64,000 nucleotides of DNA, taken from an uncultured Clostridia bacterium. Its GTDB lineage: Bacteria; Bacillota; Clostridia; UMGS1810. The notes below the pieces were generated by a model. That model did not search any database and was not told the DNA's origin. It worked only from the letters and a program-made list of their open reading frames with translations. Below are positions 1-7,558 of the stretch, piece after piece. The translations under genes were made by a program, and so were the position numbers. The DNA lies in the NCBI GenBank assembly GCA_934454585.1, contig CAKSFP010000006.1:1-64000 (forward strand). The letters are read 5' to 3'. Numbering within the stretch: position 1 is the stretch's first letter; each line of letters opens with the position of its first letter.

Positions 1-174
1 GTAAGCCAACTTATTTTTGCACCGCTGCGTGCCCATTCCCAAAAGCCGGATATTACACGAGATAAGATCCGAGAGCTGATGGGGGGGGATCACTCTTACA
101 TAGAGCTTTTTGCAAGGAATACAACACCGGGCTGGGATGTCTGGGGAAACGAGGTAAACAAGTATGGCAACTAA
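1..174 (+). CDS. MT-A70 family DNA adenine methyltransferase, C-terminal part
   Basis: Only the last 57 codons are in the window; the frame is open from base 1 to a TAA. The visible tail has the typical MT-A70 ending: a stretch with HSQKPD, then YIELFAR, PGWDVWGNEV and a short tail. This family methylates adenine N6 in DNA, and phages often carry it against host restriction. The catalytic DPPW motif would lie upstream and is not visible. A run of eight G (81-88) lies inside the gene. The next gene starts 11 bases before this stop, so the two are probably co-transcribed and translationally coupled. Family call is firm; the substrate is inferred. Confidence 0.8.
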   Translation, partial: VSQLIFAPLRAHSQKPDITRDKIRELMGGDHSYIELFARNTTPGWDVWGNEVNKYGN

Positions 175-532
175 AATATACATAGCCGGAAAAATCACCG
201 GCGATCCCGACTACAAAGCAAAGTTTAATGCCGCCGCAGAGGCGTACAAAAAAAAGGGTTACACCGTGCTTAACCCCTCCTGGATGCCGCAGGGTATGCA
301 AAAGGCAGACTATATGCGTATTTGCTTTGCAATGATTGACACCGCAGATGTGGTTGCTTTCCTGCCCGGCTATGAAACAAGCACCGGCGCACAGCTTGAG
401 CTGCAATACTGCTTTTACATTGACAAAGATGTAAAGCTGCCGGAATGTAAGCACCCTGTGCTTATCCGTGAGGGCAACGGGCCGATAGTGTGCAACCAAT
501 GCGGTGCTGTATTTAAGGAGGTAAAGCCTTGA
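164..532 (+). CDS. DUF4406-domain protein (nucleoside 2-deoxyribosyltransferase-like fold)
   Basis: 122 residues. The N-terminus reads YIAGKITGDPDYKAKF and is followed by NPSWMP, ADYMRICFAMID and FLPGYETSTGAQLE, which is the DUF4406 pattern related to nucleoside deoxyribosyltransferases. The C-terminus carries a small CxxC pair (residues around 110-113) after a Cys at about 95, perhaps a zinc knuckle added to the fold. Such proteins sit beside DNA modification genes in many Firmicutes phages, and a role in nucleotide metabolism is plausible but unproven. It overlaps the upstream MT-A70 gene, and its stop overlaps the TTG start of the cytosine methyltransferase. Confidence 0.75.
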   Translation: MATKIYIAGKITGDPDYKAKFNAAAEAYKKKGYTVLNPSWMPQGMQKADYMRICFAMIDTADVVAFLPGYETSTGAQLELQYCFYIDKDVKLPECKHPVLIREGNGPIVCNQCGAVFKEVKP

Positions 533-1806
533 AACACTACGGCGATATAACAAAGATAAACGGCAGCCTCGTTGAGCCCGTCAATGTGGTTATTGGCGGC
601 AGCCCGTGCCAGGATCTCTCTGTTGCGGGTAAGCAGGCAGGGCTTGCCGGCGAACGGTCCGGGCTCTTTATGGAGCAATTACGGATAATAAAAGAAATGA
701 GGAGGGCTGACCTTGAACGAGGCAGAACAGGAAAAGACACCCGCCCAAGGTATATGGTGTGGGAAAATGTGCCCGGAGCTTTCAGCTCCAACAAAGGAGC
801 CGATTTCAGCATCGTGCTCCAAGAAACCGCCAAAGTGGCCTGCGAACAAGCCCCCGCTGTTCCTATCCCTAAAAGCGGATGGCCTCCAGCCGGATGCCTT
901 ACCGATGTGGGAGGACAATGGAGCATTGCGTGGCGAGTATTTGATGCACAGTTTTGGGGTGTGCCCCAAAGACGAAAACGCATCGCACTTGTCGCAGATT
1001 TTGGAGGCCTCACCGCACCCGAAATACTCTTTGAGCGCCAAGGCGTGCCTGGGTATATTAAACCGTGCGGAAAAAAGGGGCAAGCAGCTCCCGGAAATAT
1101 TGAAACTTGCTTTAATACAGCAGGCTCAACGGGGGGGGCTTATTGCATACAAGGTAACTGCATCGACAGAGCCGACACCGCAGGATGCAACGGCAAAGGA
1201 TGGACCGAGGGCGTAAGCTACACCCTTAACACCATTGACCGCCCCGCCGTACTCCCTTTTGTACCAAGCCCGCCACAAAGTGATGTTGTGGTTTTTGAGC
1301 CGGGATCCTGCTCCCGTGTTGGCGGGCATATCTGGAAAGATGGTAAAACGCCGGCTTTAAGAGCGCAAAGCGGCGATAATCAGCCCGCCATAGCACTTGA
1401 AAACCATCCGGCTGACAGCAGGGTTAAAATTGCCGAGGATGGCATAGTACAAACCCTCAACGCCCGAATGGGTACCGGGGGGGGAATGTTCCCCTCGTTA
1501 TGTGTACGATCCCCGGTTTTGGAACATAGCAACGCCGGAGCAACCGATATTTACCCTGCTGGCAACAAGCTACAAGGATCCACCGGTTGTAATAATGGAG
1601 GTACAAAAGCGATGATAATGTTTGAAAATTACCAATTTGCAAATTGGCGCCCTGGCTGTGGAACGCTTAAAGCCAGTGGCGGCGATTACGGGGGGGGCTC
1701 GGAAAACTTGATCGTGTATCAATATTGGAACGGTGAACAAGTAACCGACACCCTCACAGCAAGGAACGCGGGGGGGGCAACGGATGCCAGACAAACAAAA
1801 TTTTAA
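529..1806 (+). CDS. Cytosine-5 DNA methyltransferase, first segment (motifs IV-VIII and variable region) of a circularly permuted, frame-split gene
   Basis: The start is TTG 529 behind AAGGAGGT. Motif IV comes first (GGSPCQDLS, nucleophile Cys27), then ENV (79-81), QRRKR (about 148-152) and a long repetitive variable region. Motif I is missing from the N-terminus and is found at the end of the following reading frame (1784-2302), so the domain order is permuted. In this frame the protein ends with a short unrelated tail after the G8 tract at 1770-1777. Removing one G would join the frames through Gly-Gly-Gln-Arg-Met-Pro-Asp-Lys and give a protein of about 590 residues with every motif. G8 tracts also lie at 1131, 1477 and 1690. 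The break may be phase variation, transcript slippage, real decay or a sequencing error. It would protect phage DNA by C5 methylation. Confidence 0.85.
   Translation: MKHYGDITKINGSLVEPVNVVIGGSPCQDLSVAGKQAGLAGERSGLFMEQLRIIKEMRRADLERGRTGKDTRPRYMVWENVPGAFSSNKGADFSIVLQETAKVACEQAPAVPIPKSGWPPAGCLTDVGGQWSIAWRVFDAQFWGVPQRRKRIALVADFGGLTAPEILFERQGVPGYIKPCGKKGQAAPGNIETCFNTAGSTGGAYCIQGNCIDRADTAGCNGKGWTEGVSYTLNTIDRPAVLPFVPSPPQSDVVVFEPGSCSRVGGHIWKDGKTPALRAQSGDNQPAIALENHPADSRVKIAEDGIVQTLNARMGTGGGMFPSLCVRSPVLEHSNAGATDIYPAGNKLQGSTGCNNGGTKAMIMFENYQFANWRPGCGTLKASGGDYGGGSENLIVYQYWNGEQVTDTLTARNAGGATDARQTKF
713..1216 (+). CDS. Out-of-frame gene embedded in the cytosine methyltransferase gene
   Basis: This 167-residue frame lies wholly inside the methyltransferase gene in another frame. 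It has its own ribosome binding site, GGAGG at 701-705, seven bases before the TTG start. The sequence is not a random shadow: residues about 107-136 contain YSLSAKACLGILNRAEKRGK and LPEILKLAL. I recall this LSxKACxGILxRAxKRGK-LPxxLxxAL block as a stand-alone conserved phage protein family of unknown function. The upstream part (WCGKMCPE, MHSFGVCPKDENASHLSQILE) also matches that family as I remember it. Function is unknown. If translated, the region from 713 to 1216 codes for two conserved proteins at once. A homology search of both frames would settle this. Confidence 0.6.
   Translation: MNEAEQEKTPAQGIWCGKMCPELSAPTKEPISASCSKKPPKWPANKPPLFLSLKADGLQPDALPMWEDNGALRGEYLMHSFGVCPKDENASHLSQILEASPHPKYSLSAKACLGILNRAEKRGKQLPEILKLALIQQAQRGGLIAYKVTASTEPTPQDATAKDGPRA
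1770..1777 (+). repeat. G8 tract at the frame break of the cytosine methyltransferase
   Basis: Eight G lie exactly where the methyltransferase reading frame changes. With seven G the two segments fuse in frame and regain all motifs. Other G8 runs on this strand are at 81-88, 1131-1138, 1477-1484, 1690-1697 and 33539-33546; a C8 run is at 2607-2614 and a C10 run at 34685-34694. The tracts at 1131, 1477 and 1690 keep the frame open. Confidence 0.8.
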
Positions 1807-2302
1807 TTGTGTAGTGGGTTTTCACCTGCTGCAAGATCCTATAACAGACGAAAACAAAACGCCTTGCCTGTCGGCAGGCAGCTCCACCGGCGAGGCATCG
1901 CTCGGTGTGTGCGAGGAACAAGACCAGGCACAGTACATTGTACGGAGGCTTACACCGCTTGAGTGTGAACGCCTGCAAGGCTTTCCGGACGGTTGGACGG
2001 ATATAGGCGAATGGACGGACAGCAAAGGCAAAGTACATAAAGAAAGCACCGACAGCGCACGCTACAAAGCCCTCGGCAACAGTATAGCAATACCACCCTG
2101 GACTTATGTATTACAACGGCTTTCACTATGCTGCGGTGCAAAGCCCACAATGGCAAGTTTATTTGACGGTATAGGCGGTTTTCCGTATATCTGGGAAAGC
2201 CTTAACGGCAAAGGCTCTTGCGTGTGGGCAAGTGAAATTGAGGACTTTCCCATTGCAGTAACAAAATATCATTTTCCGGAGGAGGTAAACAACGATGGCT
2301 GA
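1784..2302 (+). CDS. Cytosine-5 DNA methyltransferase, second segment (motifs IX, X, then I)
   Basis: 172 residues if started at ATG 1784, but more likely the continuation of the 529 gene after a one-base frame change at 1770-1777. Residues 54-70 hold motif IX (RRLTPLECERLQGFPDG). Residues 99-105 hold motif X (GNSIAIP). The SAM-binding motif I follows (SLFDGIGGF, 127-133) with the motif II acidic pair at EIE 151-153. In ordinary C5 methyltransferases motif I is N-terminal and its block ends at HFPEE just before the KHYGDITKI segment; here that segment begins the first gene. This is a clean circular permutation, as known for the M.BssHII type though with another breakpoint. There is no good ribosome binding site directly before ATG 1784, which supports fusion. 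Its stop overlaps the next start by eight bases. Confidence 0.8.
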   Translation: MPDKQNFNCVVGFHLLQDPITDENKTPCLSAGSSTGEASLGVCEEQDQAQYIVRRLTPLECERLQGFPDGWTDIGEWTDSKGKVHKESTDSARYKALGNSIAIPPWTYVLQRLSLCCGAKPTMASLFDGIGGFPYIWESLNGKGSCVWASEIEDFPIAVTKYHFPEEVNNDG

Positions 2303-2600
2303 TGCAGATAAATGCGCCTTTTGCGGCGAGATTATTCCGGAGGGCATCCAGGTTTGCCCTCTGTGTTCAAAGGAGGTGCCCGAAATGGGCAACAGCAAAA
2401 ACCCTTATTACAACAGCGAGGGCTACGCCGATCCCACCGCATACGGTGCCTTAAAGCCGATTATGCAGGCGGATGCCGCCCTTGAGGGCAAAGTAAACTT
2501 TTTGATTAAAGTATTAAAGTTTATAGCCAATGAGGCCGGGTTTGATGTGGTAAACCGTATTGAACTGCGGGACCGTAACACCGGCAGGCTTTTCAAATAG
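2295..2600 (+). CDS. Small zinc-ribbon-type phage protein, unknown function
   Basis: 101 residues, ATG start overlapping the methyltransferase end, with GGAGGT upstream. The N-terminus has two CxxC pairs (KCAFCGE and VCPLCSK), a compact zinc-ribbon pattern at about residues 7-24. The rest, with NPYYNSEGYADPTAYGAL and IELRDRNTGRLFK, resembles a conserved small phage protein that I recognise only as hypothetical. An internal ATG preceded by AAAGGAGG (GNSKNPYY start) could give a shorter product without the Cys region. It sits between modification and replication genes, and no function can be assigned. Confidence 0.65.
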   Translation: MADADKCAFCGEIIPEGIQVCPLCSKEVPEMGNSKNPYYNSEGYADPTAYGALKPIMQADAALEGKVNFLIKVLKFIANEAGFDVVNRIELRDRNTGRLFK

Positions 2601-2646
2601 ATTAAGCCCCCCCCGCCGTGGGTGCGGGCGGTAAGGAGTAACCGCT

Positions 2647-5052
2647 ATGCAATATGATCGTAAAATTGCCATAGCCTCCGGTGCAAGCAGGCGTGCAACC
2701 GTATGGACCACGCAAACGCTTATGGTATCGGAATTATGGCAAAAGTTAAAAGTGCCCGCAAGGGGCACCGAAACCCTTGCAGAATACCTAAACCTTAAAA
2801 AAGCACAGCAGGACGATCTCAAGGATATTGGCGGTTTTGTCGGCGGTACCCTTAACGGACCGCGCCGCAAGGCCAACAATGTGGCCGGGCGTGATATTAT
2901 CACCCTTGACCTTGACAACATACCCGCAGGGCATAAAGACAATGTGCTCCGCATTGTGGAGGGTTTGGGCTGTGGGTACTGTGTTTACAGCACCCGAAAG
3001 CACCAGCCTGCTGCCCCTCGTCTGCGTGTGCTCTTTCCGCTTGACAGAACGGTAACGGCTGACGAATACGAGCCCATCGCCCGTAAAGCAGCTGAATATA
3101 TAGGCCTTGAATATGCCGATCCCACAACCTTTGAGCCCAGCCGCCTTATGTATTGGCCGAGCTGCTGCCGTGATAGTGAGTATGTGTATGTTGTGGGTGA
3201 TAAACCTTTTTTATCTGCCGATGGCCTGCTTGCACAGTACGCCGATTGGCACGATATGACACAGTGGCCCGCCCTGCCGGGGCAGGCACAGTTTACCAAG
3301 CTGGCAGTAAAGCAAGGCGATCCGGACGGCAAAAACGGCGTTGTGGGTGCATTTTGCCGCACCTATGATATACAGCGTGCAATGGACGAGCTGCTCCCCG
3401 GTATTTATGAGCCGGTTGACAATATGCCCGGCAGATATACATACCTCGGAGGCTCTACCACGGGCGGCGCCGTGCTTTACGATGACGGCAAATTTTTATA
3501 CAGCCACCACGCAACAGATCCCTGCGGCGGCCGCCTTGTAAATGCCTTTGACCTTGTGCGCCTACACAAGTACGGCGATAAGGACGATACCGCAGCCGCA
3601 GGCTCACCCACCAACCGCCTGCCCTCCTACCTTGCTATGTGTGAGTATGCCTGCGGGCTTTCGGATGTTAGTGCACTTATAAGCAAGGAACGGTACGAAA
3701 GTGCCGTTAAGGACTTTGACGGCATCACCGCTGATGAGAGCGAGGAGCCGGAAAATTGGATGGTGCTGCTTGAAAAGAACGCCCAGACGGGTGCCGTTAA
3801 AGCCACCATTGACAATGTGCGTATTATCCTGGAGCACGATCCCCTGCTTAAAGGCAAGTTTGCGCTTAACGAATTTGCCGGCCGTGGTGAGGTGCTCGGC
3901 TCCCTGCCGTGGGATAAACGGGAAAAACGCCGCCTGTGGGATGATAACGATAATCAAGGGCTTTACTGGTACCTTGAGCGTGTGTATAAGATTTCCGGCA
4001 ACGGCAAAGTGGATGGGGCTCTTTCCCTCCATTCCAACGCCCACGCCTTTAACGATGTAAAGGACTACCTCAAGGGCTTGCAGGGCAAGTGGGATGGCGT
4101 GCCTCGCCTCGATTGCCTTTTTATAGATTACCTCGGCGCAAAAGATACGGCATACAACAGAGCCGTAACCCGCAAGGCATTTACCGCCGCCGTTGCCCGT
4201 GCTATGACACCTGGCTGCAAGTATGACAATATGGTTATTTTGGCCGGTCCGCAGGGTATCGGTAAAAGCACCCTGTTGGATAAAATGAGCCGTGGCTGGT
4301 TTAACGATAGCATACGCACCTTTGAGGGCAAAGAGGCAAGCGAACTGCTCCAGGGTGTTTGGCTCGTTGAGGTATCGGAGCTTGATGCTTTCCGGCGTAC
4401 CGATGTAAGCCGCATTAAACAGTTTTTGAGCCTCCGTGCGGATCGTTTTCGTGCGGCGTATGGGCGTAATGTTAAGGAACTGCCCCGCACCTGCATCTTT
4501 TTCGGTACCACCAACACCGCTGAATACTTGCAGGACACCACCGGCAACCGCCGTTTTTGGCCGATAGACACCGGCGAACAGAGGCACACCAAAAGTGTAT
4601 GGCGTGACCTCGATCCGGAAATAGATCAGCTGTGGGCCGAGGCGTATGTGCGCTGGCAGGCCGGTGAGCCGCTTTACTTATCCGGCGCCATTGAGGATGC
4701 CGCCAAGGAAAAGCAAGAGGAACACAGAGAGGCATCCAGCCGTGAGGGTATCGTGCGTGAATTTATGGAGCGACCGGTGCCGGACGATTGGAGCAAGTGG
4801 CCGCTTGACAAGCGGCGTATGTTCTGGGGCGGTGTAACAATGGGCAGCGACAGCCTGCACCTTGTGCCCCGTGATCGCATTTGCGCCCTTGAGGTTTGGT
4901 GCGAGGCTTTCGGCGGCAACATTAAAGAAATGAAAAACACCGACACCAGAGAGCTTAACGCCATAATGGCGGCAACGCCGGGCTGGCAAAAGTCTGCCGG
5001 TACCCTGCATTTTGGCCCGTATGGCACACAGCGTGGGTTTAATAAAATCTAA
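2647..5052 (+). CDS. Phage primase/helicase, VapE (virulence-associated E) family
   Basis: 801 residues. The N-terminal third has an archaeo-eukaryotic primase-like segment with the acidic motif ITLDLDNIP (about residues 85-93). The C-terminal part is the VapE P-loop ATPase: Walker A GPQGIGKST (about 533-541), a Walker B-like VWLVEVSELD (about 569-579) and the family signature GTTNTAEYLQDTTGNRRFWP. The family is taken to prime and unwind phage DNA at replication start. The 46-base gap before it holds a C8 run and GTAAGGAG. Directly after the gene lies a 260-bp motif array (5055-5317) that could be a replication or control region. The gene is full length with no disruption. Confidence 0.85.
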   Translation: MQYDRKIAIASGASRRATVWTTQTLMVSELWQKLKVPARGTETLAEYLNLKKAQQDDLKDIGGFVGGTLNGPRRKANNVAGRDIITLDLDNIPAGHKDNVLRIVEGLGCGYCVYSTRKHQPAAPRLRVLFPLDRTVTADEYEPIARKAAEYIGLEYADPTTFEPSRLMYWPSCCRDSEYVYVVGDKPFLSADGLLAQYADWHDMTQWPALPGQAQFTKLAVKQGDPDGKNGVVGAFCRTYDIQRAMDELLPGIYEPVDNMPGRYTYLGGSTTGGAVLYDDGKFLYSHHATDPCGGRLVNAFDLVRLHKYGDKDDTAAAGSPTNRLPSYLAMCEYACGLSDVSALISKERYESAVKDFDGITADESEEPENWMVLLEKNAQTGAVKATIDNVRIILEHDPLLKGKFALNEFAGRGEVLGSLPWDKREKRRLWDDNDNQGLYWYLERVYKISGNGKVDGALSLHSNAHAFNDVKDYLKGLQGKWDGVPRLDCLFIDYLGAKDTAYNRAVTRKAFTAAVARAMTPGCKYDNMVILAGPQGIGKSTLLDKMSRGWFNDSIRTFEGKEASELLQGVWLVEVSELDAFRRTDVSRIKQFLSLRADRFRAAYGRNVKELPRTCIFFGTTNTAEYLQDTTGNRRFWPIDTGEQRHTKSVWRDLDPEIDQLWAEAYVRWQAGEPLYLSGAIEDAAKEKQEEHREASSREGIVREFMERPVPDDWSKWPLDKRRMFWGGVTMGSDSLHLVPRDRICALEVWCEAFGGNIKEMKNTDTRELNAIMAATPGWQKSAGTLHFGPYGTQRGFNKI

Positions 5053-5054
5053 CA

Positions 5055-5317
5055 ATTAGCATCTAACATTTTGTTTTTCGTGTAGAATTGTTAGAAAAAT
5101 GCCGTCTAACATTTTTACACGGAAAAACATTGTTTTGTTTAATTGTTAGAGAGATTGTTAGACCGAAAACCCGCATAAAATAAGGCTTTTTATTACTTTT
5201 CTAACATTCTAACATTTTTTCTTATAGAGTATAAAATTAGAGAGTTTGAGAGTAAAATTACGCCCTAACCCGCCTGTTTGCGTGTATTATGCGTGCGCGC
5301 GTGAGAAAGTTAGAAAA
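5055..5317. repeat. Motif-rich intergenic array, copy A (matches copy B at 33560-33816)
   Basis: AT-rich and without a gene. It holds many copies of CTAACATT or its complement-like TTGTTAGA in both orientations, including a tandem pair at 5201-5216. Three long blocks are identical to copy B: 5072-5097 (26 bases), 5196-5222 (27 bases) and 5296-5316 (21 bases), in the same order and similar spacing. It lies just after the VapE primase gene and before the VRR-NUC gene. A protein-binding array, replication origin or operator region is inferred. Confidence 0.8.
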
Positions 5318-5328
5318 GGAGGAAAACG

Positions 5329-5619
5329 ATGCTTGAAAAAACTGTTGAAAAAGAATTGTGCGACCGGGTAAAAAATGATCTCGGCGGCTGGGCATTAAAG
5401 TTTGTGAGCCCCGGACAAAACGGCGTACCGGATCGCATTGTGCTTGTGCCGTATGGGCGTATATATTTTGTGGAAACAAAGGCACCGGGTAAAAAGCTGC
5501 GTAAGCTGCAAGAATATGTTTGCGGTTTGATAAAGCAGTTAGGTTTTAAGGTGCTGCGGATAGATACCAAGGAAAAGGTGGAGGCTTTCGTAAGGGAGGT
5601 GCAAACGGGTGGAATATAA
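5329..5619 (+). CDS. VRR-NUC domain nuclease
   Basis: 96 residues, a stand-alone VRR-NUC protein of usual phage size. The catalytic pattern is visible: GVPDRIVLVPYGRIYFVETKAPG gives the D...E-x-K active site of the PD-(D/E)xK fold, followed by LQEYVCGLIKQLGFKVLRID. The ribosome binding site is AAAGGAGG. These small nucleases sit next to VapE primases and SNF2 helicases in Firmicutes phages and are thought to act on branched DNA during replication or packaging. The next gene starts inside this one. Confidence 0.85.
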   Translation: MLEKTVEKELCDRVKNDLGGWALKFVSPGQNGVPDRIVLVPYGRIYFVETKAPGKKLRKLQEYVCGLIKQLGFKVLRIDTKEKVEAFVREVQTGGI

Positions 5620-6988
5620 ACCGCATAATTACCAAGCATACTGTATTGAGCGTATTGTAAATGATCCGGCGGTTGGGTTGTTCCTCCGTCCGGGCTTGGG
5701 CAAAACCTCAATAACGCTTTCGGCAATAAACATTTTGAAATACTTTAAGTGGAACATTGCAAAGGCTTTGGTTGTAGCACCCAAAAAGGTTGCAGAGGGC
5801 ACCTGGAGCAAGGAGGCAAACAAGTGGGATCACTTAAAGCATCTGCGTGTGGTTACGGTCCTGGGATCGTCTGCAAAGCGTATAAAGGCACTTAACACCC
5901 CTGCGGATGTGTATGTTATAAACCGTGAAAACATACCCTGGTTGGTTGAATACTACCAGCAGGCGTGGCCGTTTGATATGGTGGTGCTTGACGAAAGCAC
6001 GAGCTTTAAGAACGGCCAAAGCAAACGCTTTAAGGCAATGAAACTTGTAAGGCGTTTTTGCAAAAAGGTTGTGCTGCTTACCGGCACGCCGTCCTCCAAG
6101 GGGCTTATGGACCTGTGGGCGCAGATTTATTTACTTGATGAGGGCGCACGGCTGGGCAAGAATATAACACAATTCCGCACACGGTATTTTGATGCCAATA
6201 CACACGGTGGGCATTTTACCGACTACAAGCCGAAAGAGGATGCCGAGGCGGCCGTGCTTAAAGCCATAAGCGATATTTGCGTATCAATGAAAGCCGAGGA
6301 CTACCTGGAGTTACCTGCTTGTATCGAGCACGATGTTCCCATAGTGCTTGACGATAAGACGATGAAAGCGTACAAGCAGTTTGAGCGTGATCTGCTGCTT
6401 ACCATTGACGAGGACACCATAACCGCCAACACCGCCGGGGTGCTTACCGGCAAGCTGTTACAGTTTTGCAGCGGTGCGATGTATGACAATGACCGCAAAG
6501 CCGTACATATTCACGATTGCAAAATTGAGGCTTATATGGAACTTTTGGAAAGCCTAAACGGTGAGCCTTGTATTACATTCTACGGCTACCAGCACGATAA
6601 GGATCGCATCCTTGCAGCCCTTGAAAAAACAAAGCTGCGTGTGTGCGTGTATAAAGGCACCGAGGACGAGGATGCCTGGAACAGCGGCAAGGTTGATGTG
6701 CTGCTGGTGCACCCAAGCAGCTGCGCCTACGGGTTAAACCTGCAAGCAGGCGGCCGGCACATTATCTGGTTTACGCCAAACTGGAGTTTTGAGCTTAACG
6801 ATCAAGGCAAGTGCCGTTTGTGGCGGCAGGGCTCCCCGTATGATAAGGTTTATGTGCATTACCTTATTGTGCAGGGGTGCGTTGACGAGGATGTGCTTGA
6901 CACTATACGGGAGCGTGCAGGCACACACGAAACCGTGATGCAAGTGCTTAAAGCCCGTATCAAGAAAATAAAGGAGGCAGCAGTATGA
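5609..6988 (+). CDS. SNF2-type DEAD/DEAH-box helicase
   Basis: 459 residues, GTG start behind GGGAGGTG, overlapping the nuclease gene by 11 bases. Motif I is RPGLGKTS (near residue 28), motif II VVLDESTSF (about 126-134) and motif III LLTGTPSSKGL. The C-terminal helicase lobe has FYGYQHDKDRI, AYGLNLQAGG and the arginine-finger motif GKCRLWRQGS (about 399). Length and motifs fit the phage SNF2 group. It remodels or unwinds DNA in replication or recombination, and the VRR-NUC neighbour suggests the two act together. The stop overlaps the next start (ATGA). Confidence 0.88.
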   Translation: MEYKPHNYQAYCIERIVNDPAVGLFLRPGLGKTSITLSAINILKYFKWNIAKALVVAPKKVAEGTWSKEANKWDHLKHLRVVTVLGSSAKRIKALNTPADVYVINRENIPWLVEYYQQAWPFDMVVLDESTSFKNGQSKRFKAMKLVRRFCKKVVLLTGTPSSKGLMDLWAQIYLLDEGARLGKNITQFRTRYFDANTHGGHFTDYKPKEDAEAAVLKAISDICVSMKAEDYLELPACIEHDVPIVLDDKTMKAYKQFERDLLLTIDEDTITANTAGVLTGKLLQFCSGAMYDNDRKAVHIHDCKIEAYMELLESLNGEPCITFYGYQHDKDRILAALEKTKLRVCVYKGTEDEDAWNSGKVDVLLVHPSSCAYGLNLQAGGRHIIWFTPNWSFELNDQGKCRLWRQGSPYDKVYVHYLIVQGCVDEDVLDTIRERAGTHETVMQVLKARIKKIKEAAV

Positions 6989-7398
6989 CACTAAAAGAAT
7001 TATCACAGTTATACTACCTTAACCGTGAAATTGAACGAGATCAAGAACGGTTGGAAAAATTACGGGCAAGCGCATCGGCACCGGGAGCACCCAACTATGA
7101 CGGTATGCCTAAAAACCCCAGCTTTGAAAACCGCCTTGAGCGTTACATTGCAGAGATTGTTGACCTTGAGGCGATTATCCAGGCGAAAATAACGCAGTGC
7201 TTACACGAGCGTGCACGCCTTGAGAGGTATATTGCCGAAATACCGGACAGCTTAACCCGGCAGATCTTTCAGCTGCGGTTTATTAACGGTTTGACCTGGG
7301 TGCAGATTGCGTTTAGCGTTGGCGGCGGTAATACAGAGGAGGGCGTGCGTAAAAGGGTTTACAGACACCTTGAGCAAGAAAACAAAGGCGAAAAATAA
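6985..7398 (+). CDS. DUF1492-like sigma-region-4 phage regulator (late gene activator candidate)
   Basis: 137 residues. The N-terminal half is a charged helical region (NREIERDQERLEKLRAS; ERYIAEIVDLEAII). The C-terminus, IPDSLTRQIFQLRFINGLTWVQIAFSVGG followed by VRKRVYRHLE, is a sigma-70 region 4-like helix-turn-helix as in DUF1492/ArpU-type proteins. It is the last early gene, placed directly before the promoter-terminator region and the terminase genes, the usual place for an activator of late transcription. ATGTCC repeats at 7401 and 7411 may be its binding site (inference). Confidence 0.75.
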   Translation: MTLKELSQLYYLNREIERDQERLEKLRASASAPGAPNYDGMPKNPSFENRLERYIAEIVDLEAIIQAKITQCLHERARLERYIAEIPDSLTRQIFQLRFINGLTWVQIAFSVGGGNTEEGVRKRVYRHLEQENKGEK

Positions 7399-7400
7399 AG

Positions 7401-7435
7401 ATGTCCCAAAATGTCCGGGTTACATAGCGTATAAT
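7401..7435 (+). promoter_or_regulatory. Candidate late promoter with ATGTCC repeats
   Basis: Two ATGTCC hexamers start at 7401 and 7411, one helical turn apart. A perfect TATAAT is at 7430-7435. No good -35 box is present, as expected for an activator-dependent promoter. It sits between the candidate activator gene and the terminase genes. Confidence 0.5.
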
Positions 7436-7478
7436 GTAAACTGCGGGTATTGACCACAAGGGCAATGCCTCCTTGGAT

Positions 7479-7536
7479 AAGAACAGCGGCGGGGTTTACT
7501 CCCTCCAGATAGCCCCGCTGTCTGTTCTTTTATTTT
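7479..7536 (+). terminator. Stem-loop terminator before the terminase genes
   Basis: Arms 7479-7494 and 7513-7529 pair over about 15 bases with one small bulge, and a T-rich tail follows. It lies between the candidate late promoter and the small terminase gene, so it may end early transcripts or act as an antitermination point. Confidence 0.65.
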
Positions 7537-7558
7537 GCTATGAAAGCGAGGTGATACT

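Noticed and set aside
5055..5317. CRISPR or tRNA cluster in the motif array
   Set aside because: Motifs are short, in both orientations and irregularly spaced; no cloverleaf with CCA-type end was found here or elsewhere in the window.
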